From positions 620,001-684,000 of the forward strand of contig JANSYK010000002.1 in the NCBI GenBank assembly GCA_024742485.1: 64,000 bases of DNA. Reading direction: 5' to 3'. The notes beneath the pieces are model-generated. The model did not search any database and was not told the DNA's origin. It saw only the letters and a program-made list of their open reading frames with translations. The translations under genes and the position numbers were made by a program. Numbering within the stretch: position 1 is the first letter of the stretch; each line of letters opens with the position of its first letter. Source of the stretch: Alphaproteobacteria bacterium. GTDB taxonomy: Bacteria > Pseudomonadota > Alphaproteobacteria > Rhizobiales > Rhizobiaceae. Of this stretch, positions 26,000-34,134 are shown piece by piece.

Positions 26000-26562
26000 G
26001 TGGTGCGGCTCCGAAAACTGCGCACTTCATCGGTCATGCGATAGAGCGCCGAAAGCGACGCCACGGCGGAACCGAGCACGGTGATCGCTCGGAAGGGAAA
26101 GGTGGGGATGGTGAAAACGCCCTGCACACCAAAGAACTCGGCCCCGGTCCAGGCATCCATCATCTTGGGCCACGAAGCCCAGAAGATCAGGGCGAACACG
26201 ATGGCCCCGGTCAGCGCAAAAAATGCCTCGAGAAAACACACTGTGCGGGGGGAAACCCGCTCTAACCTGCGCACCAGAAAGTCCGCCCGTGTCAGCCGCT
26301 TCTGCTGGATCGCCGCAGCAACCTGCAAGAACACGATGGCAACGACTGTGCGTGCTGCAATCTCGGACACACCCGTGATGGGTGCGTCAAAGAAGTTGCG
26401 CCCCAGAACGTCAGCCACGACCAACCCCATGAGCCCGCCAATACAAAGCGTTCCAACCGAGAACATGATCGCCGCCACGCTGCCCAGAATGGCCCCCACC
26501 GGTGCCTCGGCAAAGCTGGGGACAAATCGGTCTGGTTCGTTGTTGGGATAGTCTTGGCTCAT
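25996..26562 (-). CDS. dctQ: TRAP transporter small permease (DctQ)
   Basis: Small four-helix membrane subunit that pairs with DctM. It has 188 residues with helices around GSVAAIMFSVGTLCIGGLMG, ARTVVAIVFLQVAAAI, LEAFFALTGAIVFALIFWAS and FRAITVLGSAVASLSALYRM. The cytosolic QKRLTRADFLVRRL loop after helix 2 is typical of DctQ. The N-terminus carries an extra acidic/polar tail of about 20 residues. ATGA overlap with dctM; 93 bp separate it from dctP. Confidence 0.88.
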   Translation of the reverse strand: MSQDYPNNEPDRFVPSFAEAPVGAILGSVAAIMFSVGTLCIGGLMGLVVADVLGRNFFDAPITGVSEIAARTVVAIVFLQVAAAIQQKRLTRADFLVRRLERVSPRTVCFLEAFFALTGAIVFALIFWASWPKMMDAWTGAEFFGVQGVFTIPTFPFRAITVLGSAVASLSALYRMTDEVRSFRSRTT

Positions 26563-26655
26563 CTCGGCGCGACCATGGCTTTCTTGAGGGGCAAACCGTG
26601 CAAAAGGTTCCGCCCAGATTTTATCCGGCCGGAAGCCTTTTGCCCAAGATCGGAT

Positions 26656-27711
26656 TTAGCGACCTTCGTCCCAGTTGCGCAATGGTGTGGCACCACGCTC
26701 ACGCAGCGCGTCGAAATATGCCTTGAGGACCACTTGGCCTGCGTCGCCTGTTTGCTCAAGCCACGGCGCTACGATGTCAGGCAGACCCTCGACCCACGCC
26801 GTCTTCTCGGCCTCAGGCAGTTCGTGAACCGTCAGGCCCGCAGCCTGCATTTCGGTCATCGCACGTTCGGCCAGATCGGCAACATAGTCGCCATGTGCGG
26901 CAGAGGTGGCCTTGGCCGCATCGCGAAACGCCTGCTGGACGGGCTCGGGCAATCCGTTGAAGAAGTCTTCATTTGCAGCGATCCCGCCAAAATACATCGA
27001 ACCGATCCCCACACGGGTCAACTCGGGCGCGACCTCGTAGACGCGGGTGGGCAGGATGCCCGATGCAAACGACAATGTGCCTTCGGTCACACCGGTCTGG
27101 ATGTTGGTGTAGTAGGTGGTCAGCGCGCCATCAACGGGCGTCGCACCGGTTTTCTGCAGCCAGTTGGCCGACGTGCCCGGTGCATTCAGCTTGCGGTTTT
27201 GCAGGTCGGCCATCGTGGCCACCGGGAAGGTGGCGTAAATGTCATAGCTGTCTGTGATCAGCGATGACAGATGGACCATGCCGTTCTCGGACCAACTGTT
27301 GGCCAGTTCGGGCAGGTTCTGGCTCAGGTCGTCGAAAATTTCGATGATCATCTTGTGATCGGATGTTGCGAAAGGCGTGAAATAGGTGACGTTCTGAAGC
27401 GGCATGTTTGCCCCTTCCCAGACCGTGCCCACCATGCCGACATCGACAATCCCATCCATCACCGCTTCGCGGGTGTCGGTAAACTTGTAAAGCGTTCCGG
27501 CATAGGCCTCGTTCCAGTTGACCTGGTACTCGCCTGCCTCGGCCAGGATGCGGTTCACCTCAGGTTGAAAGGTGTTCTTCATTGCGTAGACCCAGATGTT
27601 GGCCTCCGGGTGTGACGAGCCGATATTGACCGTGATCTGCTCCTGGGCCGTGGCCCACCCTGCGGCACTGATCCCGAGTGCGGCAACTGCGCTGAATATC
27701 ATATATTTCAT
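26656..27711 (-). CDS. dctP: TRAP transporter substrate-binding protein (DctP)
   Basis: Periplasmic solute-binding protein of the DctP family, 351 residues. The signal peptide is YMIFSAVAALGISAAGWATA. Conserved features include the N-terminal VNIGSSHPEANIWVYAM, the Arg-containing REAVMDGIVDVGMVGTVWEG, and LQNRKLNAPGTSANWLQKTG, which holds the Arg that usually clamps the substrate carboxylate. The ATG at 27711 follows AGGAAGGA. It lies between the molybdenum hydroxylase large subunit and dctQ, so the transported compound is probably the hydroxylase substrate or a precursor. Confidence 0.9.
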   Translation of the reverse strand: MKYMIFSAVAALGISAAGWATAQEQITVNIGSSHPEANIWVYAMKNTFQPEVNRILAEAGEYQVNWNEAYAGTLYKFTDTREAVMDGIVDVGMVGTVWEGANMPLQNVTYFTPFATSDHKMIIEIFDDLSQNLPELANSWSENGMVHLSSLITDSYDIYATFPVATMADLQNRKLNAPGTSANWLQKTGATPVDGALTTYYTNIQTGVTEGTLSFASGILPTRVYEVAPELTRVGIGSMYFGGIAANEDFFNGLPEPVQQAFRDAAKATSAAHGDYVADLAERAMTEMQAAGLTVHELPEAEKTAWVEGLPDIVAPWLEQTGDAGQVVLKAYFDALRERGATPLRNWDEGR

Positions 27712-27758
27712 GTTCGTTCCTTCCTGAACACGGATGCTCTTGCACATCCCTCTTGGTC

Positions 27759-30140
27759 TCACTCTTCAATCACACCAAGCGCACGCAAGATGCGCTCTGG
27801 AGTGAAGGGCATTTCCGTCACCTGCGCACCCAAGGGTCGCAAGGCATCATTGATTGCATTCATCACAGCTGCAGGCGCGCCGGCAGTTCCAGCCTCGCCC
27901 GCTCCCTTGGCGCCAAGCGCGCTCTCCTGGGTCGGGGTCTCAATATGGCCCACGACCATGTCGGGCATCTCGCTCGCCATCGGGACCAGATAATCAGCCA
28001 TCGACCCGTTGAGCAGCTGGCCGTCGTCGTCGTAATGAATTTCTTCGAAAAGCGCGCCACCTAGCCCTTGGACGATGCCGCCTCGAATCTGTTCGTCCAC
28101 CAACTGTGGGTTGATGATCCGTCCGCAATCCTCCACGCACCAATGCTTCAGAAGTGTAACGATTCCGGTCTCGGTATCGACTTCAAGGTAGCTGGCCTGC
28201 ACTCCATTGGTGAACGCAAACGGGTATTCGGACGTGATGTAGTGCCGGGTCTGCACCAACTCGCGCGGCAAACCCTTGGGCAATGTATCGCCGCGAAAAT
28301 AGACAATGCGCCCAAGCTCTTCGAGGGGCATTCGCTTTGCACCGGTTTCGGCGTCCACGACGTGACCATCGCGAATATCCAAAGACGCTTGAACGGCCTG
28401 CAACATGGACGCTGCTACTTCGAGGATTGAGTCCCGCAGGGCCCGCGCGGACCGCAAGGCCGCTTCTCCGCCAATGCCTGCGCCGCGAGACGCCCAGGTG
28501 CCTCCACCATAAGGCGTGACCTGAGTGTCGCCGGTGATCACCCGCACATTGCTTGGCAGCACACCCACGCCTTCGGCAACGATCTGCGACAGCATCGCTT
28601 CGGTGCCCTGCCCCTGTTCTGTCACACCGGACATTGCCACGATTGAACCGTCCGGGTCCATCCGCACCGTACAGCCATCTTGCGCCGAGATGCGTGCACC
28701 ACCGATGCCGTACATAAAGGGCGACGGGTTGGTCAGTTCGATGAAACTCGCAATGCCGATGCCACGATGAACACCGCGCCCACGTGCCTCCGCCTGATCC
28801 GCACGCAGCGCGTCGTAATCCATCAGTTCCAGCAGCTTGTCCATGCTTTGGTGATGCGACAGTCCCTCGAACCGCATATTTGCCGGCGAGGTGACCGGAT
28901 AGGTGTCATCGGCATACATATTGCGGCGTCGAATCTCGACGGGGTCCATGCCGAGCTCAGCCGCTGCCATATCGACCAAGCCTTCGGTCACGGCCACCGC
29001 AATTGGATGCCCGACGGCCCGGTATTGGCAGGTTGGTGTCTTGTTCTGGAACACCACGGTCGTCTTGGCGCGGTAATTGGGGAAATCGTAGGGTCCGCCG
29101 CACAGGTTCACGACCTGATTTCCTTCGATCGCCGATGTCCGGGGGTAGACCGAATACGCGCCAATGGCCGTCCAGTCGTCCACATCCAACGCCAGGATCT
29201 TACCCTCGGCATCCACCGCGATTTTCGCATCGATCTCGTGGTCACGGGCGTGAATATCGGTGGTAAAGCTCTCCAGACGGTCGGCGATGAATTTAACGGG
29301 GCGCGCCATGATTTTTGCAATCGCCGCTGTCGCAACCTCGTCAGGATAGACATGCACCTTGATCCCGTAAGACCCACCGACATCGCCACAGATGACCCGC
29401 ACACGGGATTCCGGCACGTCCAGATGTTCGGCCAGAACGGTCTGCATCATGTGTGGCGCTTGCGTTGCATGATACGCCGTCATCTGTCCTTCGGAGGGGT
29501 TCCAATCGACCAGAATTGACCGGGGTTCCAGTGTGACACCCGTGTGCCGCGCTGTCTTAAAGTTCGCAGACACGACCTTGTGGGCGGTCTCGAATACGCT
29601 GTCTACGTCGCCCTGTTCATGCAGCCGTTGAAAGGCCAGATTGTCACCCATTTCCGGATGGAGAACCGGCGTGGCCGCATCCAGGGCGGTCATCATGTCT
29701 GCGACAACCGGGAGCGGATCATAATCCACCTCAACCAGCACCGCGCCATCTTCGGCCGCAGCGCGAGACGTAGCAACCACAGCAGCTACCGGTTCGCCAA
29801 CCCAACAGGATCGGTCCATGGCCATCGGATGCTCGGGTGGAGATTTCAGCCCCTTGAGATGTTCCAGGACAGCAACCCAGGGCGTGCAAACCTCGGCCAG
29901 ATCGGTCCCGGTGAAAATCCGCAGGACGCCTTTGACCGATTTGGCCTCCTCCGCATCGATGCCCAGGATTTTGGCATGGGCAAATTGCGATCGCACAAAG
30001 ACCACATGCACCATGCGCGGCAGGCTGATGTCGTCCACATATCTGCCCCGACCCTCAACCAATCGCCCGGCGTTGGGGCGCGGGACGGTCTTGCCTATGT
30101 AGGAATTCGGGCGGTCAGGGTTGCCAAACCGTACGGTCAT
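27759..30140 (-). CDS. Molybdenum hydroxylase large (molybdopterin-binding) subunit, CoxL/XDH-like
   Basis: Catalytic subunit of a xanthine dehydrogenase/CO dehydrogenase-type heterotrimer, 793 residues. It has the N-terminal aldehyde oxidase hammerhead domain (KTVPRPNAGRLVEGRGRYVD) and Mo-cofactor domains with ICGDVGGSYGIK and GVTEQGQGTEA. The catalytic Glu is present (about Glu749 in GAKGAGEAGTAG). The loop that defines CO dehydrogenase (AYxCSFR) or form II enzymes (AYRGAGR) instead reads CQYRAVGH at residues 371-378, so CO oxidation is unlikely and the substrate is unknown. ATGA overlap with the 2Fe-2S subunit. No cofactor-maturation gene (xdhC, coxDEF, moc) is adjacent. Confidence 0.88.
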   Translation of the reverse strand: MTVRFGNPDRPNSYIGKTVPRPNAGRLVEGRGRYVDDISLPRMVHVVFVRSQFAHAKILGIDAEEAKSVKGVLRIFTGTDLAEVCTPWVAVLEHLKGLKSPPEHPMAMDRSCWVGEPVAAVVATSRAAAEDGAVLVEVDYDPLPVVADMMTALDAATPVLHPEMGDNLAFQRLHEQGDVDSVFETAHKVVSANFKTARHTGVTLEPRSILVDWNPSEGQMTAYHATQAPHMMQTVLAEHLDVPESRVRVICGDVGGSYGIKVHVYPDEVATAAIAKIMARPVKFIADRLESFTTDIHARDHEIDAKIAVDAEGKILALDVDDWTAIGAYSVYPRTSAIEGNQVVNLCGGPYDFPNYRAKTTVVFQNKTPTCQYRAVGHPIAVAVTEGLVDMAAAELGMDPVEIRRRNMYADDTYPVTSPANMRFEGLSHHQSMDKLLELMDYDALRADQAEARGRGVHRGIGIASFIELTNPSPFMYGIGGARISAQDGCTVRMDPDGSIVAMSGVTEQGQGTEAMLSQIVAEGVGVLPSNVRVITGDTQVTPYGGGTWASRGAGIGGEAALRSARALRDSILEVAASMLQAVQASLDIRDGHVVDAETGAKRMPLEELGRIVYFRGDTLPKGLPRELVQTRHYITSEYPFAFTNGVQASYLEVDTETGIVTLLKHWCVEDCGRIINPQLVDEQIRGGIVQGLGGALFEEIHYDDDGQLLNGSMADYLVPMASEMPDMVVGHIETPTQESALGAKGAGEAGTAGAPAAVMNAINDALRPLGAQVTEMPFTPERILRALGVIEE

Positions 30141-30637
30141 GCCTGTACCTTTCCAGCCCGTTGCCGTGCCACAGTCTCAATCGCATCGACAATGGCCTCG
30201 TATCCTGTGCAGCGGCAGTAATTGCCTGACAGATGCTCACGGATCGCTGCCCGTTCGGGCACTCCGCCCAGCGCCAAAAGTTCTTCTGCTGCGACCAACA
30301 TTCCGGGCGTGCAGAACCCGCACTGCAATGCGTTGCGTGCGATGAACGCCTCTTGCAGGTCGCGAATAGTCTCGCTGTCCGATAGCCCTTCGATGGTCCA
30401 GACATCCGCACCGTCCAACTGTGCGGCCAACATCAGACAACCACGTACCGACGTGCCGTCCACCTGCACTGTGCAAGCCCCGCAAACGCCGTGCTCACAA
30501 CTGGCATGCGCTCCCGTCAGGCCGAGATCCTGACGCAGAAAATCAATGACGTGCTGTCCGGCAGGCACTCGCGCCTCAACCGGCTCGCCGTTGACCGTCA
30601 AATCAATATCAACCTTGTCGTCGAATATCCTGGTCAC
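30137..30637 (-). CDS. Molybdenum hydroxylase 2Fe-2S subunit, CoxS-like
   Basis: Electron-transfer subunit carrying two [2Fe-2S] clusters, 166 residues. The plant-ferredoxin cluster is bound by ASCEHGVCGACTVQVDG plus the downstream Cys in VRGCLMLAA; the second cluster by ALQCGFCTPGM and GNYCRCTGYEAIVDAI. All eight Cys are present. It passes electrons from the Mo centre to the FAD subunit. ATGA overlaps link it to both neighbours, which strongly supports a single heterotrimeric complex. Confidence 0.95.
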   Translation of the reverse strand: MTRIFDDKVDIDLTVNGEPVEARVPAGQHVIDFLRQDLGLTGAHASCEHGVCGACTVQVDGTSVRGCLMLAAQLDGADVWTIEGLSDSETIRDLQEAFIARNALQCGFCTPGMLVAAEELLALGGVPERAAIREHLSGNYCRCTGYEAIVDAIETVARQRAGKVQA

Positions 30638-31467
30638 GCGATGTCTCCAATCGCCTGCGCCACGGCACGGCGCAGCAGAATTCCTGCGATATGGCGGCGA
30701 TAGCTCGCGCTGGCCTGCGTGTCAGAAGTTGGGTCAATTTCGTCACGCAGCGCCGCAACGGCGCCGTCAACATCGCCTTGATCAAGCTGCGCCATCGCAT
30801 TTCGCGCCAAAACCGGCGTCGATCCAACTGAAAGCAAGGAAATCCGGTGCCCGGTGCTGCGCACCACAAGACATAGACCCACAAGGGCGTAATCCCCAGA
30901 CCGACGCGCGACCTCCAGCAAAACCTGCTGTTCGTCTGTCGCTGCCTTGGGAATGGTGATCGCCGTCAAAATCTCATCTTCTTCAAGTGAGGTCTCGAAC
31001 AGATCCTGAAAGAAATCTTCGATTTCGACACTTCGCTCCCCGTCCGGTCCGCAAATATGCAGCGTCGCCCCGAGGGCCAGCATACAGGCCGGAAACTCTG
31101 CCGCCGGGTCGGCATGGGCCAGGGCCCCACCAATGGTGCCTCGATTGCGAATAGCAGCGTGCGCGATGCATGAAACAGCCTCGGCAAGCAACGGAGCGTA
31201 CGTCTGGATCAATGGGTTGGCGCCAATCTCGACATGCTTCGTGAGCGCGCCAATGCGCAGGGTTTCGCCGTCATCTGTCACGCCCGAAAGCTCAGAGATC
31301 CGCGAAATATCAACGAGCATGTCGTCGGTCGACAGCCGCATGTTCATCGCCGCGACAAGGCTCTGGCCACCGGCAAGCACGCGTCCCATGCCCTTGGATG
31401 ACGCCAAAAGCTCCATTGCATGCGACAGGTCATTTGCTCGGGCATACCCACCCGCCGAAGCTTTCAT
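30634..31467 (-). CDS. Molybdenum hydroxylase FAD-binding subunit, CoxM-like
   Basis: Flavoprotein subunit of the same heterotrimer, 277 residues. The FAD site is recognised by RVLAGGQSLVAAMNMRLS and by IAHAAIRNRGTIGGALAHAD then PAAEFPACMLAL, typical of the CoxM/XdhB family, followed by the CO-dehydrogenase flavoprotein C-terminal domain. The ATG at 31467 is preceded by GGAGGAAAG; longer readings through the promoter region are not supported. It is the first gene of a six-gene operon and is divergent from a TetR regulator 135 bp away. Confidence 0.92.
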   Translation of the reverse strand: MKASAGGYARANDLSHAMELLASSKGMGRVLAGGQSLVAAMNMRLSTDDMLVDISRISELSGVTDDGETLRIGALTKHVEIGANPLIQTYAPLLAEAVSCIAHAAIRNRGTIGGALAHADPAAEFPACMLALGATLHICGPDGERSVEIEDFFQDLFETSLEEDEILTAITIPKAATDEQQVLLEVARRSGDYALVGLCLVVRSTGHRISLLSVGSTPVLARNAMAQLDQGDVDGAVAALRDEIDPTSDTQASASYRRHIAGILLRRAVAQAIGDIA

Positions 31468-31511
31468 TGGCTTTCCTCCCTCGCCGCCATCGCTCCCTCC
31501 GCAACGGTTGT

Positions 31512-31525
31512 TGATCAAACGATCA
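31512..31525. promoter_or_regulatory. Candidate operator 1 in the TetR/CoxM-like spacer
   Basis: TGATC-AAAC-GATCA is an interrupted palindrome whose centre is 21 bp (two helical turns) from that of the next site. Located between the divergent regulator and the molybdenum hydroxylase operon. Binding is inferred. Confidence 0.5.
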
Positions 31526-31533
31526 TTCTTATT

Positions 31534-31545
31534 GATCATATGATC
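31534..31545. promoter_or_regulatory. Candidate operator 2 in the TetR/CoxM-like spacer
   Basis: GATCATATGATC is a perfect 12-bp palindrome sharing the GATC arms of operator 1. Two sites on the same face of the helix suggest cooperative binding by the divergent TetR protein. Confidence 0.55.
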
Positions 31546-31602
31546 TGTAAAAGAAAAAGATTGCAAGGAGAATCTTTTCTGATCACAAACAGGGACATGG
31601 AT

Positions 31603-32229
31603 ATGGACAATGCCGAAACCGTCGACCCCAAAGCAAAACGGCGGCGCCTGCCACCGGTCGAGCGACGCCAGCAGATTGTCGATGGGGCTGTGGCGTTCTT
31701 TGCCGAAGTCGGGCTTGAGGGCAAAACCCGTGATTTGGCCAGGCGTCTGGGAATCACGCAGTCCCTGCTTTTCAACTACTTCGAAAACAAGGAGTCCCTG
31801 ATCGAAGCCGTCTATGATCAGGTCTATATTGACCGGCTTTCGCCGGAGTGGCCCCACCGACTGGCCGACCGAAGTGTCCCGCTAAGGTCTCGATTGCTGG
31901 CCTTCTACAAAGACTACAGCACGCTGATTTTCGAATATGAATGGATGCGGATTTTTATGTTTTCGGGCCTTGCCGGAGCAGAGCTTAACCGCCGTTATCT
32001 TGAACATCTGAACAAGATGATTCTGCACCCTCTACTCAACGAGATTCACGCAGCATCGTCTAAGTCGATGATGCCCGACATGGAAGATCTTTGGAATTTG
32101 CATGGGGGAATCGTCTACATAGGAATCCGCCAGCACATTTACCGAATGCCTTGCCCGGAGGATCACGGCCCGGCAATTGAAAACGCGATCGACCGTTTTT
32201 TGCAGGCTTTCGCAATAGAGCAGGATTGA
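31603..32229 (+). CDS. TetR-family regulator of the molybdenum hydroxylase/TRAP operon
   Basis: Repressor of 208 residues. The helix-turn-helix is RRQQIVDGAVAFFAEVGLEG then RDLARRLGITQSLLFNYFEN, preceded by a basic tail (AKRRRLPPVERR). The C-terminal half is helical, with LLAFYKDYSTLIFEYEWMRI and no recognised ligand. The ATG at 31603 is favoured over the one 6 bp upstream because AGGGA lies 7 nt before it. Divergent orientation and the paired GATC palindromes in the spacer point to control of the leftward operon. Confidence 0.88.
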   Translation: MDNAETVDPKAKRRRLPPVERRQQIVDGAVAFFAEVGLEGKTRDLARRLGITQSLLFNYFENKESLIEAVYDQVYIDRLSPEWPHRLADRSVPLRSRLLAFYKDYSTLIFEYEWMRIFMFSGLAGAELNRRYLEHLNKMILHPLLNEIHAASSKSMMPDMEDLWNLHGGIVYIGIRQHIYRMPCPEDHGPAIENAIDRFLQAFAIEQD

Positions 32230-32342
32230 AGCGAAAACACTTTACCGCGCTTACATCGCCAATAGGGGACGCATCCAGCCTCCCAATTCATTTGGAAAAC
32301 GGAATCAGCGCCCAACGGCCATTTCGCGTCACTCTTTCAACA

Positions 32343-32445
32343 CAAACCGTTTTACGGTTTGTCAGAAACGGGTCAACGGTGCCGGCCTTTGATTTTGTTG
32401 AGGCATTCAGGTTTTGTCGATACCGTCAAAACCTGAATTGCCCTG
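32343..32445 (+). repeat. Dispersed two-hairpin element, copy D (complete, mutated ends)
   Basis: A 103-bp copy with the right stem TTCAGGTTTTG / CAAAACCTGAA intact and the left stem CCGTTT/AAACGG kept. Terminal trinucleotides have drifted (CAA at the left, CTG at the right instead of TAG...CTA). It lies in a 325-bp convergent spacer between the TetR gene and the ABC-like gene and touches neither. The remainder of the spacer shows nothing I recognise. Confidence 0.85.
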
Positions 32446-32554
32446 TCGCACTGAAGTGGCCTGCAGAAAAGCCAAGCACGAAGGTCGCTTTTGATCGGTG
32501 ATGGCACACCCGTAGACATGGGTTTGGCGTTTACAGTCTACACTCCGGATTGTT

Positions 32555-34129
32555 TCACGCGGCCCGTCGTGCGGAGCGGCAAACCGGGACAGTGCGGATA
32601 GTGTCGCGCACGGTGGTGCCCAAACCCTCTTCTGAAAGCAGCACCGTCGTGCCCAGCAAGGCAAGTTCCTCCAGGAAACTGCCGAGCTGCTCGCGGTTGC
32701 CCAGAAGATCGGGATCATCCACGAGCACGACGGAAGCACCCCGCAACAGACAGCGGACCGCCCGGATGGCCGCGGCGGTCTGTATGGCAGGGTGGTCGCC
32801 CTCGCGCATGTTCTGGTCCAGGATCGCCGGAGTGAGACCAAGGCGGCGGCAGATCCGCTCGCGCTCACCCGCAGCAATTCTGCTGTGATTGCCCAGCGCT
32901 ACACTGTTCAGCAGCGTCCCGCTGATCGATGGCAGAGATCTGGAAACCAGGCATACGCTGCGCCACCAGTCACGTCGGCTGAAGGTGGTGGACGGCGCGC
33001 CGTCAAGGCACACCGCACCGCTTGGATCGTCGGAAAGGCCTGCGATCCTGAGAAAGACCACGCGGGTTTCTTCCGCGGAAAGACCGGTGAGCTGCGCTTG
33101 GTCGCCGGCTTTGACCTTGAACGAGATGTCACTGCCACCAGGCATCACCAGCCCGTCAAGGTCGAGTGAGCGGCCGCGGCCTGTCCGCTTCAGTCGGTTT
33201 GTGCCGGACGAGAGCGCCATGGTCGGACGGTCGAAGATCGTTTTCAGCCGGGCCACTGCGATATTGTTCGCCAGGCGGTATTCGACGGCCATGGCGACGG
33301 CATTGAGTTGCGTGATGACAATGCCCGTCACCAGGATCATCAGGCCGAGCGTTTCGGGATCGGATGCCCCGCCGCCGGCTGTCGCGAGGCCAAGACAAAC
33401 AGCAGTGACTGGAAGAACCAGATCGCTGTGCGAGCGCAGCAATCCGGACAGGGTTGCGCGCGCGATCAGGGCGCGGTTCATCTTGTCTGTTTGCCGGCTG
33501 AGTTTACGCATGAGTTGTCCATGACGTCCGAACGCCAGATAGGTCACACGGCCGTTGAGTATGGACCCGGCCGTCGCGGCAATCCGCCCGCGCCTTCGAC
33601 GACTTTCGACAACCTGCCGGTTGAGGGGCTCCCAGAAAATCAGCAGAATACCAAGCCACAGGCCGAGCGCCGGTATCAGCGCCGCCAGCGCGCTCATTTG
33701 TGTCAATGCCAGATAGAGGCACAGCGTACCGAGTACCGATCCGGCCACAAGCGTGGCGACCAATCCACTGGCAAGCCATAGCCGGACAGAGGAAAAATCA
33801 TTGACCACGCGGGTCATGACGAGACCGAAGCGCAACGTATCGCCATCGACCGGCATGCGCAGGACATGGCTCATCAAGGCCAGTCGAAGCTCCTTCACAT
33901 AAGCAAGGGCAAATTGTTCGGCCAGCCTGCGTTGCAAAATCCGCAAGGCGACGACCGTGATCGCGCCGCCGAATACAATGCCGATCATCACGCCGTCCGC
34001 CGCCTCGGGCTCGGTCAGAAACCGCACGGCCGCGAGGGCGGCGGCGATTGCCGCCATCGCCTGGAACAGGCCGATTGCCAGGAGAATGGCAATGCTGGCC
34101 AGGCGTTTGAAGGTCCACAGTTTCGGCAT
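32555..34129 (-). CDS. ABC-exporter-like protein with degenerate ATPase domain
   Basis: A 524-residue protein with the layout of an ABC half-exporter: six membrane helices in the first 300 residues, then an ATPase-like domain. The ATPase site is broken. Where a Walker A GxxGxGKST is expected the sequence reads QLTGLSAEETRVVFLRIAGL with no Lys; the LSGGQ signature is missing (REGDHPAIQTAAAIRAVRCL); only Walker B survives as SVVLVDDPDLL, with Asp at the catalytic Glu position. It probably does not hydrolyse ATP by itself. The ATG at 34129 is 5 bp after the stop of the P-loop gene, so the two are coupled. Confidence 0.75.
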   Translation of the reverse strand: MPKLWTFKRLASIAILLAIGLFQAMAAIAAALAAVRFLTEPEAADGVMIGIVFGGAITVVALRILQRRLAEQFALAYVKELRLALMSHVLRMPVDGDTLRFGLVMTRVVNDFSSVRLWLASGLVATLVAGSVLGTLCLYLALTQMSALAALIPALGLWLGILLIFWEPLNRQVVESRRRRGRIAATAGSILNGRVTYLAFGRHGQLMRKLSRQTDKMNRALIARATLSGLLRSHSDLVLPVTAVCLGLATAGGGASDPETLGLMILVTGIVITQLNAVAMAVEYRLANNIAVARLKTIFDRPTMALSSGTNRLKRTGRGRSLDLDGLVMPGGSDISFKVKAGDQAQLTGLSAEETRVVFLRIAGLSDDPSGAVCLDGAPSTTFSRRDWWRSVCLVSRSLPSISGTLLNSVALGNHSRIAAGERERICRRLGLTPAILDQNMREGDHPAIQTAAAIRAVRCLLRGASVVLVDDPDLLGNREQLGSFLEELALLGTTVLLSEEGLGTTVRDTIRTVPVCRSARRAA

Positions 34130-34134
34130 TGGCC

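Noticed and set aside
27759-31467. Aerobic CO dehydrogenase
   Set aside because: Subunit order and homology fit the superfamily, but the AYxCSFR loop of true CO dehydrogenase is absent and no coxDEF accessory genes are present.
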